Below are positions 52,941 to 63,974 of a DNA stretch of 64,000 nucleotides, piece by piece; positions within the stretch are counted from its first letter, which is position 1; the number at the start of each line of letters is the position of its first letter. A program made the position numbers and the translations under genes. This DNA is from Pseudomonas sp. 30_B (GTDB taxonomy: Bacteria > Pseudomonadota > Gammaproteobacteria > Pseudomonadales > Pseudomonadaceae). The notes under the pieces are model-generated. The model did not search any database. It saw nothing but the letters and a program-made list of their open reading frames with translations, and was not told where the DNA came from. The stretch lies in the NCBI RefSeq assembly GCF_017491605.1, contig NZ_JAFGYY010000008.1:124001-188000 (forward strand), written 5' to 3'.

Positions 52941-53377
52941 AGTTTGCGTTCCGCACAGATGATTTCGGCCGAGCATACCGGCTTGTCATCGACGGTGGCA
53001 TGGCAATCGAACTTCCAGATGCCGCGCTTGACGCTGATGAACTGGGCATGTAGCTGCAGCTGGTCACCCGGCAGTACCGGCTGGCGGAAGCGCAGCTTGT
53101 CGGAGCCGACGAAGTAGTACAGGGTACCGTCGGCCGGCTTCACGTCGAGCATCTTGAAGCCGAGGATACCGGCCGCCTGGGCCATGGCTTCGATGATGAG
53201 CACGCCCGGCATGATCGGGTGCTGCGGGAAGTGGCCATTGAAGAACGGCTCGTTGATGCTGACATTCTTGTAGGCGCGAATGCGCTTGCCTTCGATGTCC
53301 AGCTCCACTACCCGATCCACCAACAGGAAAGGGTAGCGATGAGGCAGGTATTCGCGAATCTCGTTGATGTCCATCAT
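52937..53377 (-). CDS. fabZ: 3-hydroxyacyl-[acyl-carrier-protein] dehydratase FabZ
   Basis: The 146-residue hot-dog-fold enzyme dehydrates 3-hydroxyacyl-ACP in fatty-acid elongation. The catalytic His is in [13 protein letters not shown] (about 10-22) and the Glu in [14 protein letters not shown] (about 52-65). It competes with LpxA and LpxD, encoded on either side, for 3-hydroxyacyl-ACP. The start is at [11 protein letters not shown] (53377), as in P. aeruginosa. The 4-nt overlap with lpxA indicates coupled translation. Confidence 0.98.
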   Translation of the reverse strand: MMDINEIREYLPHRYPFLLVDRVVELDIEGKRIRAYKNVSINEPFFNGHFPQHPIMPGVLIIEAMAQAAGILGFKMLDVKPADGTLYYFVGSDKLRFRQPVLPGDQLQLHAQFISVKRGIWKFDCHATVDDKPVCSAEIICAERKL

Positions 53378-53425
53378 GTTCAGGGAAGCCTGTTCAGAAA
53401 AGGGAGACGCCAAAAAATGCGTGGA

Positions 53426-54487
53426 TCACGCATCTGATGGATCGTCGCCGCTCGGGGTCACGGCAGCCACGCGCTTTTCCAGCTGCTGCAGACGACGGGC
53501 CATGTCGTCCAGCTGGCGAATACGCGCAGCGCTCTTCTTCCATTCGCCGGCCGGCTGCATGGCAGTACCGGACGAATAGGAACCCGGCTCGGTAATCGAA
53601 CGGGTCACCATTGTCATACCGGTGACGAAGACGTTGTCGCAGATCTCGATGTGGCCGACCAGGCCGACGCCACCGGCGAGCATGCAATGCTTGCCGATCT
53701 TGGCGCTGCCGGAAATCCCGCAGCAGCCGGCCATCGCGGTGTGATCACCGATCTGCACGTTGTGGGCGATCATGATCTGGTTGTCCAGCTTCACGCCATT
53801 ACCCACCAGGGTATCGGACAGTGCGCCGCGGTCGATCGTGGTATTGGCGCCGATCTCGACGTCATCACCCAGGGTTACGCCGCCAATCTGCGCAATCTTC
53901 TGCCAGACGCCCTTCTGGTTGGCGAAGCCGAAGCCCTCGCCTCCCAACACGGCGCCGGACTGGATCACCACGCGCTTGCCGATGCGCACGTCGTGGTAAA
54001 GGGTCACTCTGGGTGCCAGCCAACCGCCTTCACCGATCACGCTGCGCGCGCCGACGAAGCAATGGGCGCCGACGGTAACGCCGGCACCAATCTGCGCGCC
54101 CGCCTCGATCACCGCATAAGGGCCGATACTGGCGCTGGGATCGACCTGGGCGCCTTCATCGACCACGGCAGTGGGATGAATACCGGCCGGCGCCTTGGGC
54201 TTGCGGTCGAACTGATGCGAAAGGCCGGCATACGCCAGGTAGGGGTTGGCCACCACCAGCGCATTGCCGGCGAAACCTTCGGCATCGGCCGCCGTCAGCA
54301 ACACAGCGCCCGCCTTGCTCTCAGGCAGGAACTTGCGGTACTGCGGGTTGGCCAGGAAGCTCAGTTGGTCCGCGCCGGCTTCCTGAAGGGTTGCCAGGCC
54401 GCGAATGACTTGAGTGGGATCACCACGCAGCTCAGCATCGAGCTGCGCAGCCAGTTCAGCGAGGGTAAAGGACAGCTCGGTCATCAT
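53426..54487 (-). CDS. lpxD: UDP-3-O-(3-hydroxyacyl)glucosamine N-acyltransferase
   Basis: The 353-residue trimeric enzyme adds the second acyl chain in lipid A synthesis. An N-terminal uridine-binding domain (to about 100, [20 protein letters not shown]) precedes a hexapeptide beta-helix (about 110-300, [17 protein letters not shown]), and a C-terminal helix carries [15 protein letters not shown]. The catalytic His lies in MIAHNVQIG. Its start (MM) overlaps the skp stop by 1 nt. Confidence 0.97.
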   Translation of the reverse strand: MMTELSFTLAELAAQLDAELRGDPTQVIRGLATLQEAGADQLSFLANPQYRKFLPESKAGAVLLTAADAEGFAGNALVVANPYLAYAGLSHQFDRKPKAPAGIHPTAVVDEGAQVDPSASIGPYAVIEAGAQIGAGVTVGAHCFVGARSVIGEGGWLAPRVTLYHDVRIGKRVVIQSGAVLGGEGFGFANQKGVWQKIAQIGGVTLGDDVEIGANTTIDRGALSDTLVGNGVKLDNQIMIAHNVQIGDHTAMAGCCGISGSAKIGKHCMLAGGVGLVGHIEICDNVFVTGMTMVTRSITEPGSYSSGTAMQPAGEWKKSAARIRQLDDMARRLQQLEKRVAAVTPSGDDPSDA

Positions 54488-54990
54488 CAGCGCAGCTGGT
54501 TCATGCGCTCGATGACTTGACGGGTGATGTCGTACTGCGGCTTCACGTCCACCACGGCACCACGCTCGACCACGAGGTCATAGCCACCTTTCTTGATGGT
54601 TTCCTCGACGGCCTGGTCCAGCTTCGGCTTGAGCTTCTTGAGCATATCGCGGTCGGCGACGGCCTTGGCTTCGTTCAGCTCCTTGGACTGGAACTGGAAG
54701 TCACGGGCCTTCTGCTTGAAGTCGTTCTCGGCCTTTTCACGCTCGGACTGGGACATCTTGCTGCCACCGCTGACCAGCTTGTCCTGCAGCGCTTTGGCGT
54801 CGCTTTCCAGGGCCTTGAGCTTGTTCAGCTGGGGACCGAATTTCTTCTCCGCATCCACGGCGTACTGCTTGGCCGCGTCCGACTCGAGGAGTGCCATCTG
54901 ATAGTTGAGCACCGCGATCTTCATGTCGGCGAACGCAGGGCTCGCCATAAGGGCTGCGGTGATCAGTACGAACTGGGTCAACTTACGCAC
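54487..54990 (-). CDS. skp: Periplasmic chaperone Skp (OmpH)
   Basis: The 167-residue precursor starts at GTG 54990, with AGGAG six nt upstream, and has a signal peptide ([20 protein letters not shown], about 20 residues). The mature protein is a Lys/Glu-rich coiled coil (about 50-125) typical of the jellyfish-shaped Skp trimer. Skp escorts unfolded outer-membrane proteins to BamA, encoded 48 nt upstream. A longer start upstream of AGGAG is not supported. Confidence 0.95.
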   Translation of the reverse strand: MRKLTQFVLITAALMASPAFADMKIAVLNYQMALLESDAAKQYAVDAEKKFGPQLNKLKALESDAKALQDKLVSGGSKMSQSEREKAENDFKQKARDFQFQSKELNEAKAVADRDMLKKLKPKLDQAVEETIKKGGYDLVVERGAVVDVKPQYDITRQVIERMNQLR

Positions 54991-55038
54991 AATGCACTCC
55001 TGCACAAAGCATGGTTGTCTTTACAACGATACGGCCAA

Positions 55039-57393
55039 TTAGAAGGTCTGACCCAGGGAGAACTGGAAGACCTGGGTTTCGGCGTTGTCCGGCTTCTTGA
55101 TCGGGGTCGCCAGGGCGAAACTCAGCGGGCCCAGCGCAGTGATCCAGGTCAGGCCCACACCGGCGGACATGGCCATGTCATTGAACTTGACGCCATCGCA
55201 ACCCTGGGTGGTGGAGGTCGGGCAGTCGGCATCGAACACGTTACCCACGTCCCAGAACACCACGCTGCGCAGCTGACGCTGATCCTTCACGAACGGCAGC
55301 GGGAACAGGACTTCGGCGCCGCCGGTGATCAGGATGCTACCACCAAAGGCCTGCGGGTCCTGGTCCGGATCGTACTCGGTGCCCGGGTTGGTGCCCTTGC
55401 TCGGCGTACTGCGCGGGCCGAGGGTGCTGTCCTTGAAGCCACGCACCGAGTTGAAGCCACCCGCATAGTAGTTCTCGTAGAACGGCAGGCGGTCGGTGGA
55501 ACCATAGCCATCACCGTAGCCGAGCTCGGTGTGGAAGCGCATGGTGTAGTTCTCGGTGAGCGGAGCGAAGATCTGGCCGCGGTAGTCGAGCTTGTAGAAC
55601 GACAGGTCGCTACCCGGAACGGTGGATTCCAGCACCAGGCTCTGCGAGTGACCACGGTTGGCCAGCACGCCCTTGTTCAGGGTCGATTCGGACCAGCCGA
55701 CGGACGCCTTGAAGTTGGTGAAGCTGTCGCCTTCCTGCTGGATGAAGTTGAAGATCTCGTCGACGGTGTAGATGCCGGTGTCGATCTCGTCCTTCTGCGC
55801 GGTCAGGCCGTAGGTCAGACGCGAGGTTTCGCTGATCGGGTAGCCGATGCTGACGCCGGCGCCATAGCTGTTGACGGAGTAGCTGGAAACGTCGACATCC
55901 AGGTCGCTGTAGTCGGTCTTGCGGTAGAAGGCGTTGTAGCCCAGGCTCACGCCGTCGACGGTCCAGTAGGGGTCGACGAAGCCGAAGTTGTAACGGGTCT
56001 GGTAGTCGGACTTGGTCAGGCCGAGGCTGACCTTGTTACCGGTACCCAGGAAGTTGTTCTGGCTGATCGAGCCGCCGAGGATCAGGCCGGCGCTCTGGGC
56101 GAAGCCGATGCTCGCGGTGATGGAGCCGGACGGCTGCTCTTCCACGCTGTAGTTCACATCGACCTGGTCGTCGGTGCCGGGCACGGCCGGGGTCTCGACG
56201 TTGACTTCCTTGAAGTAGCCCAGGCGCTCCAGGCGCTGCTTGGACTGGTCGATCAGGTAGGTCGACGCCCAGCCGCCTTCCATCTGGCGCATTTCGCGAC
56301 GGAGAACTTCGTCCTCGGTCTTGGTGTTGCCACGGAAGTTGATGCGGTTGACGTAGGCACGCTTGCCCGGATCGACCACGTAGGTGATCGCGACGGTCTT
56401 GTTCTCGTCGTTCGGCTCGGGAACGCCGTTGACGTTGGCGAAGGTATAACCCTCGTTACCCAGGCGGCGGGTGATCAGGTCGGAGGTGGTGGTCATCACC
56501 TTGCGCGAGAAGACCTGGCCTTTCTTCACCAGCAGCAGCTTCTTGATTTCGTCTTCCGGCACCTTCAGGTCACCGGAGAGCTTCACGTCGCTGACGGTGT
56601 ACTTCTCGCCTTCGTTGACGTTGACGGTGATGTAGACGTGCTTCTTGTCCGGGGTGATGGAAACCTGGGTCGAGGCGATATCCATGTGGATGTAGCCACG
56701 GTCCAGGTAGTAGGAACGCAGGCGCTCCAGGTCACCGGAGAGTTTTTCGCGGGAATACTTGTCGTCGTTCTTGAAGAAGGACAGCCAGTTGGTGGTCTTC
56801 AGCTCGAACAGGTCGGTCAGGTCTTCCTCGGAGAAGACGGTATTGCCCACCACGTTGACGTGGGCGATGGCCGCCACGGTGCCTTCGTTGATGGTGATCT
56901 TCAGGGCGACGCGGTTGCGCGGCTGCGGCACCACCTCGGTCTCGATCTCGGCGGAGTAGCGGCCCTGGGCCACGTACTGGCGCTGCAGTTCGTTGCGCAC
57001 GCCTTCGAGGGTCGCGCGCTGGAAGATTTCGCCTTCGGCGAGGCCCGACTGCTTCAGGCCCTTCATCAGGTCTTCGGTGGTGATCGCCTTGTTGCCTTCG
57101 ATCTCGATGCTGGAGATCGACGGACGCTCGACCACGTTGACGATCAGCACATTGCCGTCACGGCTGAGCTGGATGTCCTGGAAGAAACCGGTCTTGAACA
57201 GGGAACGAGTCGCCTCGACCAGGCGACGGTCGTCGATCTGCTCCCCCACGTTCAGCGGCAGTGCAGCGAACACGCTGCCGGCGGAAACGCGCTGCAGACC
57301 ATTGACCCGGATGTCGGAGACGGTGAAGGACTCGGCGTGAACCTGGGCGATCATCAGCGCGGAAAGGGCCGCGGTTAGCAGAAAGCGTTTCAT
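55039..57393 (-). CDS. bamA: Outer membrane protein assembly factor BamA
   Basis: The 784-residue precursor has a signal peptide (MKRFLLTAALSALMIAQVHA), five POTRA domains (about 22-420) and an Omp85 beta-barrel with the VRGF lid-lock motif (GGFNSVRGFKDSTLG) and a C-terminal phenylalanine (LGQTF). It is the essential core of the BAM complex that inserts beta-barrel proteins into the outer membrane. It sits between rseP and skp, the order seen across gammaproteobacteria. Confidence 0.98.
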   Translation of the reverse strand: MKRFLLTAALSALMIAQVHAESFTVSDIRVNGLQRVSAGSVFAALPLNVGEQIDDRRLVEATRSLFKTGFFQDIQLSRDGNVLIVNVVERPSISSIEIEGNKAITTEDLMKGLKQSGLAEGEIFQRATLEGVRNELQRQYVAQGRYSAEIETEVVPQPRNRVALKITINEGTVAAIAHVNVVGNTVFSEEDLTDLFELKTTNWLSFFKNDDKYSREKLSGDLERLRSYYLDRGYIHMDIASTQVSITPDKKHVYITVNVNEGEKYTVSDVKLSGDLKVPEDEIKKLLLVKKGQVFSRKVMTTTSDLITRRLGNEGYTFANVNGVPEPNDENKTVAITYVVDPGKRAYVNRINFRGNTKTEDEVLRREMRQMEGGWASTYLIDQSKQRLERLGYFKEVNVETPAVPGTDDQVDVNYSVEEQPSGSITASIGFAQSAGLILGGSISQNNFLGTGNKVSLGLTKSDYQTRYNFGFVDPYWTVDGVSLGYNAFYRKTDYSDLDVDVSSYSVNSYGAGVSIGYPISETSRLTYGLTAQKDEIDTGIYTVDEIFNFIQQEGDSFTNFKASVGWSESTLNKGVLANRGHSQSLVLESTVPGSDLSFYKLDYRGQIFAPLTENYTMRFHTELGYGDGYGSTDRLPFYENYYAGGFNSVRGFKDSTLGPRSTPSKGTNPGTEYDPDQDPQAFGGSILITGGAEVLFPLPFVKDQRQLRSVVFWDVGNVFDADCPTSTTQGCDGVKFNDMAMSAGVGLTWITALGPLSFALATPIKKPDNAETQVFQFSLGQTF

Positions 57394-57423
57394 GGAGTCC
57401 TTTTATTCCAACTGACAAATAAA

Positions 57424-57446
57424 GAATCTGCCGCAGGTGGCGGCAG
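57424..57446 (-). terminator. Weak terminator between rseP and bamA
   Basis: CTGCCGC/GCGGCAG stem with a 5-nt loop is followed on the minus strand by ATTCTTTATTT. The T-tract is broken, so partial read-through into bamA is expected. Confidence 0.55.
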
Positions 57447-57465
57447 ATCCGGAATTCAATGGCGG

Positions 57466-58818
57466 TTACAGTCGACTCAGATCGTTGACCAGGGCCAGCA
57501 ACATCACCCCGACCACCAGGCTGATGCCAATTTGCATCCCCCACGCCTGGACCCGCTCCGACAGTGGGCGACCTCGCACCCACTCGACCACGTAGAACAG
57601 CAGATGCCCGCCGTCGAGAACGGGAATCGGCAATAGGTTGAGAACCCCCAAACTGATGCTCAGATAGGCGAGGAAATGCAGAAAGTCCCCCACGCCCGAC
57701 TGGGCTGAAGCGCCCGCCACTTTAGCAATGGTTATCGGCCCGCTCAAGTTTTTTACCGAGAGCTGTCCGAGCACCATTTTCTTTAGAGAATCCAGAGTTA
57801 GCAGGCTCATCGACCAGGTTCGAGACAGTGCTTGCCCCACTGCGTCCACTGGTCCGTAGCTGATTTTGCGAAGCATGTCCGCCGGCCATTGACCACCCGA
57901 GACACCCGCTCCCAGGTATCCGGTACGCGCCTTGCCCTCGCCTTTTACCGCCAGGGTCAACGCGATCTCCTGCCGCTGACCGTCACGCTCGACACCCAGC
58001 ACGACACGCGCCTCGGGACGGGCGCGAACCTTGTCCACCACCTGCTGCCAATCGTCCACCGACTGCCCATCGACACTCAGCAGACGGTCGCCAACCTTGA
58101 GCCCGGCAGCCTTGGCCGGCCCCTTCTCGTCCAGCTCCGCCAGCACCGGCGCAATGGCCGGGCGCCAGGGCTGAATCCCCAACCCGGCGATGGGGTCGGG
58201 ATTATCGGCGTTCTTCAGCCAGGCATTGAGCTGCAACTGGTGCTCGACCGGCACGGAGGAGCCCGACTCGAGCACGGAGACGCTCAGCCCGCCGGTTTCA
58301 CCAAGACGGCGCACCAGCTGCAGGTTGACGCCATTCCAGCCATCCACGGCCTTGCCATCGACCGCCACCACTTCCTGGCCCGCGGCCAGCCCGCCCATTG
58401 CCGCGGGGCTGTCAGCGACAACGGAGCCGATGATGGGCTTGATCTGCTGGCTGCCCAGCATGGCCAGAACCCAGAAGAACAGGATCGCCAGAAGGAAGTT
58501 CGCCACAGGCCCGGCGGCAACGATGGCGATACGCTGGAACACCGACTTGCGATTGAAGGCCTGGTCGAGCAGTTCCGGCGGGACATCGCCCTCGCGCTCA
58601 TCGAGCATTTTCACGTAGCCGCCCAGCGGAATGGCCGCCACGACGAATTCTGTGCCCTGGCGATCATGCCAGCGCACCAGCGGGGTACCGAAGCCTACGG
58701 AAAAACGCAGCACTTTCACGCCGCAGCGGCGCGCCACCCAGAAGTGTCCGAACTCGTGGAAGGTCACCAGCACACCCAGTGCGACCACCAGCCCGACGAT
58801 CATGTATAGGGCGCTCAT
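57466..58818 (-). CDS. rseP: Site-2 intramembrane protease RseP
   Basis: The 450-residue inner-membrane zinc protease cuts anti-sigma factors (MucA/RseA type) inside the membrane, releasing the envelope-stress sigma factor. Zinc ligands are His21 and His25 in FHEFGH plus Asp in LLPIPVLDGGHL near 400. Two PDZ domains lie between (about 115-290). ATG 58818 has GGAGG upstream; the longer open frame is rejected. In P. aeruginosa the homologue MucP takes part in alginate induction. Confidence 0.96.
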   Translation of the reverse strand: MSALYMIVGLVVALGVLVTFHEFGHFWVARRCGVKVLRFSVGFGTPLVRWHDRQGTEFVVAAIPLGGYVKMLDEREGDVPPELLDQAFNRKSVFQRIAIVAAGPVANFLLAILFFWVLAMLGSQQIKPIIGSVVADSPAAMGGLAAGQEVVAVDGKAVDGWNGVNLQLVRRLGETGGLSVSVLESGSSVPVEHQLQLNAWLKNADNPDPIAGLGIQPWRPAIAPVLAELDEKGPAKAAGLKVGDRLLSVDGQSVDDWQQVVDKVRARPEARVVLGVERDGQRQEIALTLAVKGEGKARTGYLGAGVSGGQWPADMLRKISYGPVDAVGQALSRTWSMSLLTLDSLKKMVLGQLSVKNLSGPITIAKVAGASAQSGVGDFLHFLAYLSISLGVLNLLPIPVLDGGHLLFYVVEWVRGRPLSERVQAWGMQIGISLVVGVMLLALVNDLSRL

Positions 58819-58834
58819 CGCTACCTCCTGGGCG

Positions 58835-60025
58835 TCAACGCCCGCGTTCCTGCAACCACGCCTGCGCGGCGTCGCGTGCGCGCCGGTCGGCGGCGAGCAC
58901 CGCATCGAGGGATTCGACCGGGGTATGCGCCTGACGGTTCAGTACGTCTTCGATGATAACCGCGATCTCGGTGAAGCGGACGCGCCGCTCGAGGAAGGCC
59001 GCCACCGCGACTTCGTTGGCCGCATTGAGCATCGCCGGGACGCTGCCGCCGGCTTCGGCCGCTTGTCGGGCCAGGCGCAGGCAGGGAAAGCGCCGCTCAT
59101 CCGGCGGGCAGAAGTCCAGCCGGGCAATGGCGAACAGGTCCAGCGGCGAGACGCCGGAGTCGATCCGCTGCGGCCAGGCCAGCGCGTGGGCGATGGGCGT
59201 ACGCATATCCGGGTTGCCCAACTGCGCGAGCACCGAGCCATCCACATAGTCCACCAGGGAATGAATGACGCTCTGCGGATGAATCACCACCTCGACCTTC
59301 GAGGGTGACGCATCGAACAGCCAGCAGGCCTCGATCAGCTCCAGTCCCTTGTTCATCATGCTGGCGGAATCGACGGAGATCTTCCGTCCCATCGACCAGT
59401 TGGGATGGGCGCAGGCCTGCTCGGGGGATACGTCCGACAGCACTTCCAGGGGCGTCTCGCGGAAAGGGCCGCCCGAGGCCGTCAGCAGAATCCGACGCAC
59501 CCCGACTTCGCCGAGACCGCGCGCGTAGTCCGTGGGCATGCACTGGAAAATCGCATTATGTTCGCTGTCGATCGGCAGCAGCACCGAACCACTGGCGCGA
59601 ACGGCGTCCATGAACAGCGCGCCGGACATTACCAGCGCTTCCTTGTTCGCCAGCAGCACCCGCTTGCCAGCCTCGACGGCAGCCAGCGTGGGCTTCAACC
59701 CGGCGGCACCGACAATGGCCGCCATGACGGCGTCCACCTCAGGATGGCCGGCGATCTCGCACAACCCGGCCTCTCCCACGAGCACCCGCGTTTCCAGCCC
59801 TGCTGCCAGCAACCCACCCTGCAGGTGCCGGGCCTGGTCAGCCTGCGGCACCACGGCAAAACGCGGACGATGCTGCAGACAGAGCGCCTCCAACTCGGCG
59901 AGCCGGGAGAAGCCACTCAGGGCGAAGACACGGTAACGATCCGGATGACGCGCGATGACATCGAGGGTACTGAGGCCGATCGACCCCGTAGCACCCAGCA
60001 CACTGATCCACTGCGGGCTGCTCAC
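58835..60025 (-). CDS. dxr: 1-deoxy-D-xylulose 5-phosphate reductoisomerase
   Basis: The 396-residue NADPH enzyme makes methylerythritol phosphate, the committed step of the non-mevalonate pathway. It has the N-terminal [26 protein letters not shown], the metal-binding [12 protein letters not shown], and [29 protein letters not shown] 60025 is chosen because it gives exactly the P. aeruginosa length and overlaps the cdsA stop by 4 nt (GTGA). Confidence 0.97.
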   Translation of the reverse strand: MSSPQWISVLGATGSIGLSTLDVIARHPDRYRVFALSGFSRLAELEALCLQHRPRFAVVPQADQARHLQGGLLAAGLETRVLVGEAGLCEIAGHPEVDAVMAAIVGAAGLKPTLAAVEAGKRVLLANKEALVMSGALFMDAVRASGSVLLPIDSEHNAIFQCMPTDYARGLGEVGVRRILLTASGGPFRETPLEVLSDVSPEQACAHPNWSMGRKISVDSASMMNKGLELIEACWLFDASPSKVEVVIHPQSVIHSLVDYVDGSVLAQLGNPDMRTPIAHALAWPQRIDSGVSPLDLFAIARLDFCPPDERRFPCLRLARQAAEAGGSVPAMLNAANEVAVAAFLERRVRFTEIAVIIEDVLNRQAHTPVESLDAVLAADRRARDAAQAWLQERGR

Positions 60026-60837
60026 GGCGTCCCCCAGCCCACGATCCACAGCAGCGCGGTGAACACCGGAATCGCCGCGGTCAGGCTATCGATACGATCG
60101 AGTACACCACCGTGTCCCGGCAGCAGATTGCTGCTGTCCTTGAGACCCGACTGGCGCTTGAACATGCTCTCGGTCAGGTCGCCCACCACCGACAGCGCCA
60201 CCACGATGGCAGCGCACGGCAGCGCCAGCAGCAGTTCGCGCACCGTCCAGTCGCGGTATATCGCCACGCCGACGGTGATTGCCAGGCTTAGCGCCAAGCC
60301 GCCAAAGAAACCTTCCCAGCTCTTGCCCGGGCTGACCTTCGGCGCCAGCTTGCGCTTGCCGAAAGCCTTGCCGGAGAAATAGGCGCCAACGTCGGCCGCC
60401 CACACCAGCACCATCACGGCGACGATCAGCCAATTGGCCAGCGGCCACTGCTTGAGCAGCACCAGCCCCTGCCAGGCCGGCGCCAGGATCAGCAAGCCGA
60501 TCAGCAGGCGGCGCCAGCGGCCACCCCAGCTCGACGCGCTGTCCGGATAGGTCAGCACCATGACAGTCGCCAGCAGCCACCAGAGCAGCGCCAGCACCAG
60601 CACCGCTCCAGCCAGTTGCGGCAGCCAGGAGAGGATGAACATCAGCGCGGCCACCACGGCGGCATAGCCGATTCGGGCGGACTGTTCGTTGTAACCAGCC
60701 AGACGCGCCCATTCCCAGGCGCCGACACTGACCACCAAACCGATGAACAGCGAGAATGCCGCGCCATCGAGGAGGAAGAAACCACCCAGCGCGATCGGCA
60801 ACAGGATCAGCGCCGTGATGATTCGTTGTTTCAACAT
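60022..60837 (-). CDS. cdsA: Phosphatidate cytidylyltransferase
   Basis: The 271-residue integral membrane enzyme makes CDP-diacylglycerol from phosphatidic acid and CTP, the branch point of phospholipid synthesis. It has about eight helices and the diagnostic C-terminal motif [19 protein letters not shown], ending VLDRIDS (about 217-242). ATG 60837 overlaps the uppS stop by 7 nt. It uses CTP and the phosphatidic acid pool also fed by DgkA. Confidence 0.97.
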   Translation of the reverse strand: MLKQRIITALILLPIALGGFFLLDGAAFSLFIGLVVSVGAWEWARLAGYNEQSARIGYAAVVAALMFILSWLPQLAGAVLVLALLWWLLATVMVLTYPDSASSWGGRWRRLLIGLLILAPAWQGLVLLKQWPLANWLIVAVMVLVWAADVGAYFSGKAFGKRKLAPKVSPGKSWEGFFGGLALSLAITVGVAIYRDWTVRELLLALPCAAIVVALSVVGDLTESMFKRQSGLKDSSNLLPGHGGVLDRIDSLTAAIPVFTALLWIVGWGTP

Positions 60838-61586
60838 GTCGGGGGAGCCTCGGCCTCGACCTGCTCGCTGGTCTTGCCGAAGCGACGCTGGCGAGAGGCG
60901 TAGTCGACCAGCGCGGCCTTCATGGCATCGTGCTTGAAGTCGGGCCAGTAGAGATCGGAGAAATACAGCTCGGCATACGCCAGCTGCCAGAGAAGGAAGT
61001 TGCTGATGCGATGCTCGCCGCCGGTCCGGATGCACAGGTCGGGCATCGGCTGGTCGCCCGTGGAAAGACACCCCTGGATCAACTCCGGGGTGATTTCGTC
61101 CGGCGCCAGGTGACCGGCCTGCACTTCGCGGGCGAGGCGCTGGGCAGCCTGGGTGATATCCCACTGACCGCCATAGTTGGCCGCCACCTGCAGCAACATG
61201 GTGGCGCCATTGGCCGTCAGGCTTTCCGCCTCGCGCATTGCCGCTTGCAGCTCGGGAGCGAAACGGCTGCGATCACCGATGATACGCAGGCGGATGCCAT
61301 TGGCGCTGAGCTTGCGCACCTCACGGCGCAGCGCCATGAGGAACAGCTCCATCAGCGCCCCGACCTCGTCGGCCGGGCGCTGCCAGTTCTCGCTGGAGAA
61401 GGCGAACAGGGTCAGCACTTCGACCCCCGCCTCGGCGCAGGTCTTGATCACCGCGCGGACGGCATCCACACCCGCTTTATGCCCGGCGACACCGGGCATC
61501 AGGCGTTTTTTCGCCCAGCGGTTGTTTCCGTCCATGATGATTGCCACATGCCGCGGCACGGGCGTCACCTGCTTGGTCTTTTCCAT
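60831..61586 (-). CDS. uppS: Isoprenyl (undecaprenyl) diphosphate synthase
   Basis: The 251-residue cis-prenyltransferase makes undecaprenyl diphosphate, the lipid carrier of cell-wall and lipopolysaccharide synthesis. The catalytic Asp is Asp19 in IIMDGNNRWAKKR, where Asn22 replaces the more common glycine. Further motifs are TLFAFSSENWQRP and the C-terminal RTGGEHRISNFLLWQLAYAE. It overlaps cdsA by 7 nt and lies 16 nt past frr. Confidence 0.97.
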   Translation of the reverse strand: MEKTKQVTPVPRHVAIIMDGNNRWAKKRLMPGVAGHKAGVDAVRAVIKTCAEAGVEVLTLFAFSSENWQRPADEVGALMELFLMALRREVRKLSANGIRLRIIGDRSRFAPELQAAMREAESLTANGATMLLQVAANYGGQWDITQAAQRLAREVQAGHLAPDEITPELIQGCLSTGDQPMPDLCIRTGGEHRISNFLLWQLAYAELYFSDLYWPDFKHDAMKAALVDYASRQRRFGKTSEQVEAEAPPTC

Positions 61587-61602
61587 GACAAGAGCCCGGC
61601 CG

Positions 61603-62160
61603 TCAGACGGCCATCAGATCCGATTCCTTGGCCTCGAGGGCCTTTTCGATCTCGGCGACGAACTTGTCGGTGATCTTCTGGATATCGTCACCCGCGCGAC
61701 GCTCGTCGTCCTCGCTGATTTCCTTCTCTTTCTGCAGGTCCTTGAGCTGGGCCAGGGCATCGCGGCGAATGTTGCGCACGGATACGCGAGCCTGCTCCGC
61801 TTCGGCGCGAGCCTGCTTGGTGAAGCCCTTGCGGGTTTCCTCGGTCAGAGCCGGCATCGGAACGCGGATGGTGGTGCCGGCGGTCGCCGGATTCAGCCCC
61901 AGGTCGGAGGTCATGATGGCCTTCTCGACCGCCTGGATCATGCTCTTGTCGAACACGCTCAGGGCCAGGGTGCGGGAGTCTTCCACGGTGATGTTGGCGA
62001 CCTGACGCAGCGGGGTGTCGGAACCATAGTAGGACACCATGACGCTATCCAGGATGCTCGGGTGAGCACGGCCGGTACGAATCTTGGCGAAGGCATGACC
62101 CAGGGCTTCCAGGGTTTTGCCCATGCGATCCTGAGCTTCCTTCTTGATCTCGTTGATCAT
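61603..62160 (-). CDS. frr: Ribosome recycling factor
   Basis: The 185-residue protein splits post-termination ribosomes with EF-G. A three-helix bundle with [15 protein letters not shown] near the start and [20 protein letters not shown] in the middle is typical. Length is exact for the family. It begins 1 nt after pyrH ends, giving pyrH-frr coupling. Confidence 0.98.
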   Translation of the reverse strand: MINEIKKEAQDRMGKTLEALGHAFAKIRTGRAHPSILDSVMVSYYGSDTPLRQVANITVEDSRTLALSVFDKSMIQAVEKAIMTSDLGLNPATAGTTIRVPMPALTEETRKGFTKQARAEAEQARVSVRNIRRDALAQLKDLQKEKEISEDDERRAGDDIQKITDKFVAEIEKALEAKESDLMAV

Positions 62161-62161
62161 C

Positions 62162-62899
62162 TCAATCCTCCTCGATCAGGGTGCCTTCAGCACCACCTAC
62201 AACAATATTCAGCAGCGCACCGGGCTTGTTCATGTTGAACACGCGCAGCGGCATTTTCTGGTCCCGGCACAGGCAGATGGCGGTCAGGTCCATCACACCC
62301 AGCTTGCGATCGAGCACTTCATCGTACGTCAGGCGTTCGAATTTCTCGGCATTCGGGTCCTTGAACGGGTCGGCAGTGTACACGCCGTCCACCTTGGTCG
62401 CCTTCAGCACTACGTCAGCATCTATTTCAATGGCGCGCAGACAGGCAGCAGAGTCAGTGGTGAAGAACGGGTTGCCGGTACCGGCGGAGAAGATCACGAC
62501 CTCGCCGCTGTTCAGGTGGCGCATGGCCTTGCGGCGGTCGTAATGATCGGTGACGCCGACCATGGAAATGGCCGACATGACGATGGCGGTGATGTTGGAA
62601 CGCTCCAGCGCATCGCGCATGGCCAGGCCGTTCATCACGGTGGCCAGCATGCCCATGTGGTCACCGGTGACGCGGTCCATGCCGGCAGCGGACAGCGCCG
62701 CGCCACGGAACAGGTTGCCACCGCCGATGACCAGGCCGACCTGGACACCGATACCCACGAGCTGGCCGATTTCCAGGGCCATCCGATCGAGCACCTTGGG
62801 GTCGATACCGAATTCCTCGGACCCCATCAGGGCTTCGCCGCTCAGTTTTAGAAGAATGCGTTTATAGCGAGGTTGACGAGCGCTCAGCTGCTGAGCCAT
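62162..62899 (-). CDS. pyrH: UMP kinase
   Basis: The 245-residue hexameric amino-acid-kinase-family enzyme converts UMP to UDP, feeding PyrG. Motifs are [12 protein letters not shown] near residues 15-26, [10 protein letters not shown] and the ATP/GTP-related [31 protein letters not shown] at 62899 is the family start. The longer frame to 63046 is Arg/Pro-rich and rejected. Confidence 0.98.
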   Translation of the reverse strand: MAQQLSARQPRYKRILLKLSGEALMGSEEFGIDPKVLDRMALEIGQLVGIGVQVGLVIGGGNLFRGAALSAAGMDRVTGDHMGMLATVMNGLAMRDALERSNITAIVMSAISMVGVTDHYDRRKAMRHLNSGEVVIFSAGTGNPFFTTDSAACLRAIEIDADVVLKATKVDGVYTADPFKDPNAEKFERLTYDEVLDRKLGVMDLTAICLCRDQKMPLRVFNMNKPGALLNIVVGGAEGTLIEED

Positions 62900-63044
62900 G
62901 ACCTGTTTCTCCTGCGGCGATTGAATGCTTGGCGCCCAAGGCGCCTTGGTTTGGAAGCATGGACCCGCCACGCTTACGGCGCCGTTAACCCGCCGTGCGG
63001 GCCTGCGCCGTGGAAACCGCCCCATTTGGCTTCCCCAGTTTGGC

Positions 63045-63077
63045 AAAGAGGCCGCGCGCGTTAGCGGGCAGCCTCTT
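63045..63077 (-). terminator. Hairpin after tsf
   Basis: AAGAGGC-x-GC pairs with GC-x-GCCTCTT about 28-60 nt past the tsf stop, followed on the minus strand by TTTGCC. It is a weak terminator; the rest of the 205-nt gap before pyrH holds no recognised gene. Confidence 0.45.
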
Positions 63078-63104
63078 GCGGGGCGACAGTCGTGAGACCG
63101 TCTA

Positions 63105-63974
63105 TTACTGCTTGGAAGCGGCTACTTGAGCAGCAACCTCGGCAGCGAAGTCAGCTTCGACTTTCTCGATGCCTTCGCCTACTTCATAACGGATGAAGGA
63201 AACGATTTCAGCGCCGGCTTTCTTGGCCAGGTCACCGACCTTGACTTCCGGATCCTTGACGAACGCTTGCTCGACCAGGCTGGCCTCGGCCAGGAACTTC
63301 GAGATACGGCCTTTGACCATGTTCTCGACGATATTCTCCGGCTTGCCGGCGATCTTGTCGGCGTTCAGAGCCAGGAAGATTTCCTTCTCTTTGGCAACGG
63401 CTTCTTCGGAAACCTGCGACGGATCCAGGAACTGCGGGTTGCTGGCAGCGATGTGCATGGCGATGTCGCGAGCCAGGTCAGCGTTGCCGCCCTTCAGGGT
63501 GACCAGAACGCCGATGCGGTGGCCGTGCAGGTATGCGCCAACCACGTCACCTTCGGCGCGAGCCAGACGACGGATGTTGACGTTTTCGCCACACTTGGCA
63601 ACCAGGGCTTCACGGGCCGGCTCTTGTTCCGCGATCAGCGGAGCGGCGTCGGTCAGCTTCTGGGCAACAGCCTTGTCCAGGCTGGCAGCCACGAAGGCCT
63701 TGAAGTCGTCCTGCAGGGCCAGGAAGTCGGTCTGCGAGTTGACTTCGATGATGGTGGCGGCCTTGGCGTCGTCAGCCACTTTAACGGCGATGGAGCCTTC
63801 GGCGGCGATGTTGCCAGCCTTCTTGGCAGCCTTGATGGCGCCGGAGGCGCGCATGTCGTCGATGGCCTTCTCGATATCGCCTTCGGCGGCTACCAGGGCC
63901 TTCTTGCACTCCATCATGCCCTGGCCGGTACGCTCACGCAGTTCCTTGACCAGTGCTGCAGTAATTTCTGCCAT
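63105..63974 (-). CDS. tsf: Elongation factor Ts
   Basis: The 289-residue guanine-nucleotide exchange factor reloads EF-Tu with GTP. The N-terminal UBA-like domain has [30 protein letters not shown] (about 9-38), and the core includes [10 protein letters not shown] near 78-87. The gene is complete. The usual upstream partner rpsB would lie just beyond the right edge. Confidence 0.98.
   Translation of the reverse strand: MAEITAALVKELRERTGQGMMECKKALVAAEGDIEKAIDDMRASGAIKAAKKAGNIAAEGSIAVKVADDAKAATIIEVNSQTDFLALQDDFKAFVAASLDKAVAQKLTDAAPLIAEQEPAREALVAKCGENVNIRRLARAEGDVVGAYLHGHRIGVLVTLKGGNADLARDIAMHIAASNPQFLDPSQVSEEAVAKEKEIFLALNADKIAGKPENIVENMVKGRISKFLAEASLVEQAFVKDPEVKVGDLAKKAGAEIVSFIRYEVGEGIEKVEADFAAEVAAQVAASKQ

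Noticed and set aside
54517-57378. A 953-codon open frame opposite bamA
   Set aside because: Same composition artefact. BamA has a signal peptide, POTRA domains and barrel on the minus strand.
62900-63104. Small gene in the tsf-pyrH gap
   Set aside because: The only open frames are an Arg/Pro-rich extension of pyrH and a short plus-strand frame without ribosome-binding site or similarity.
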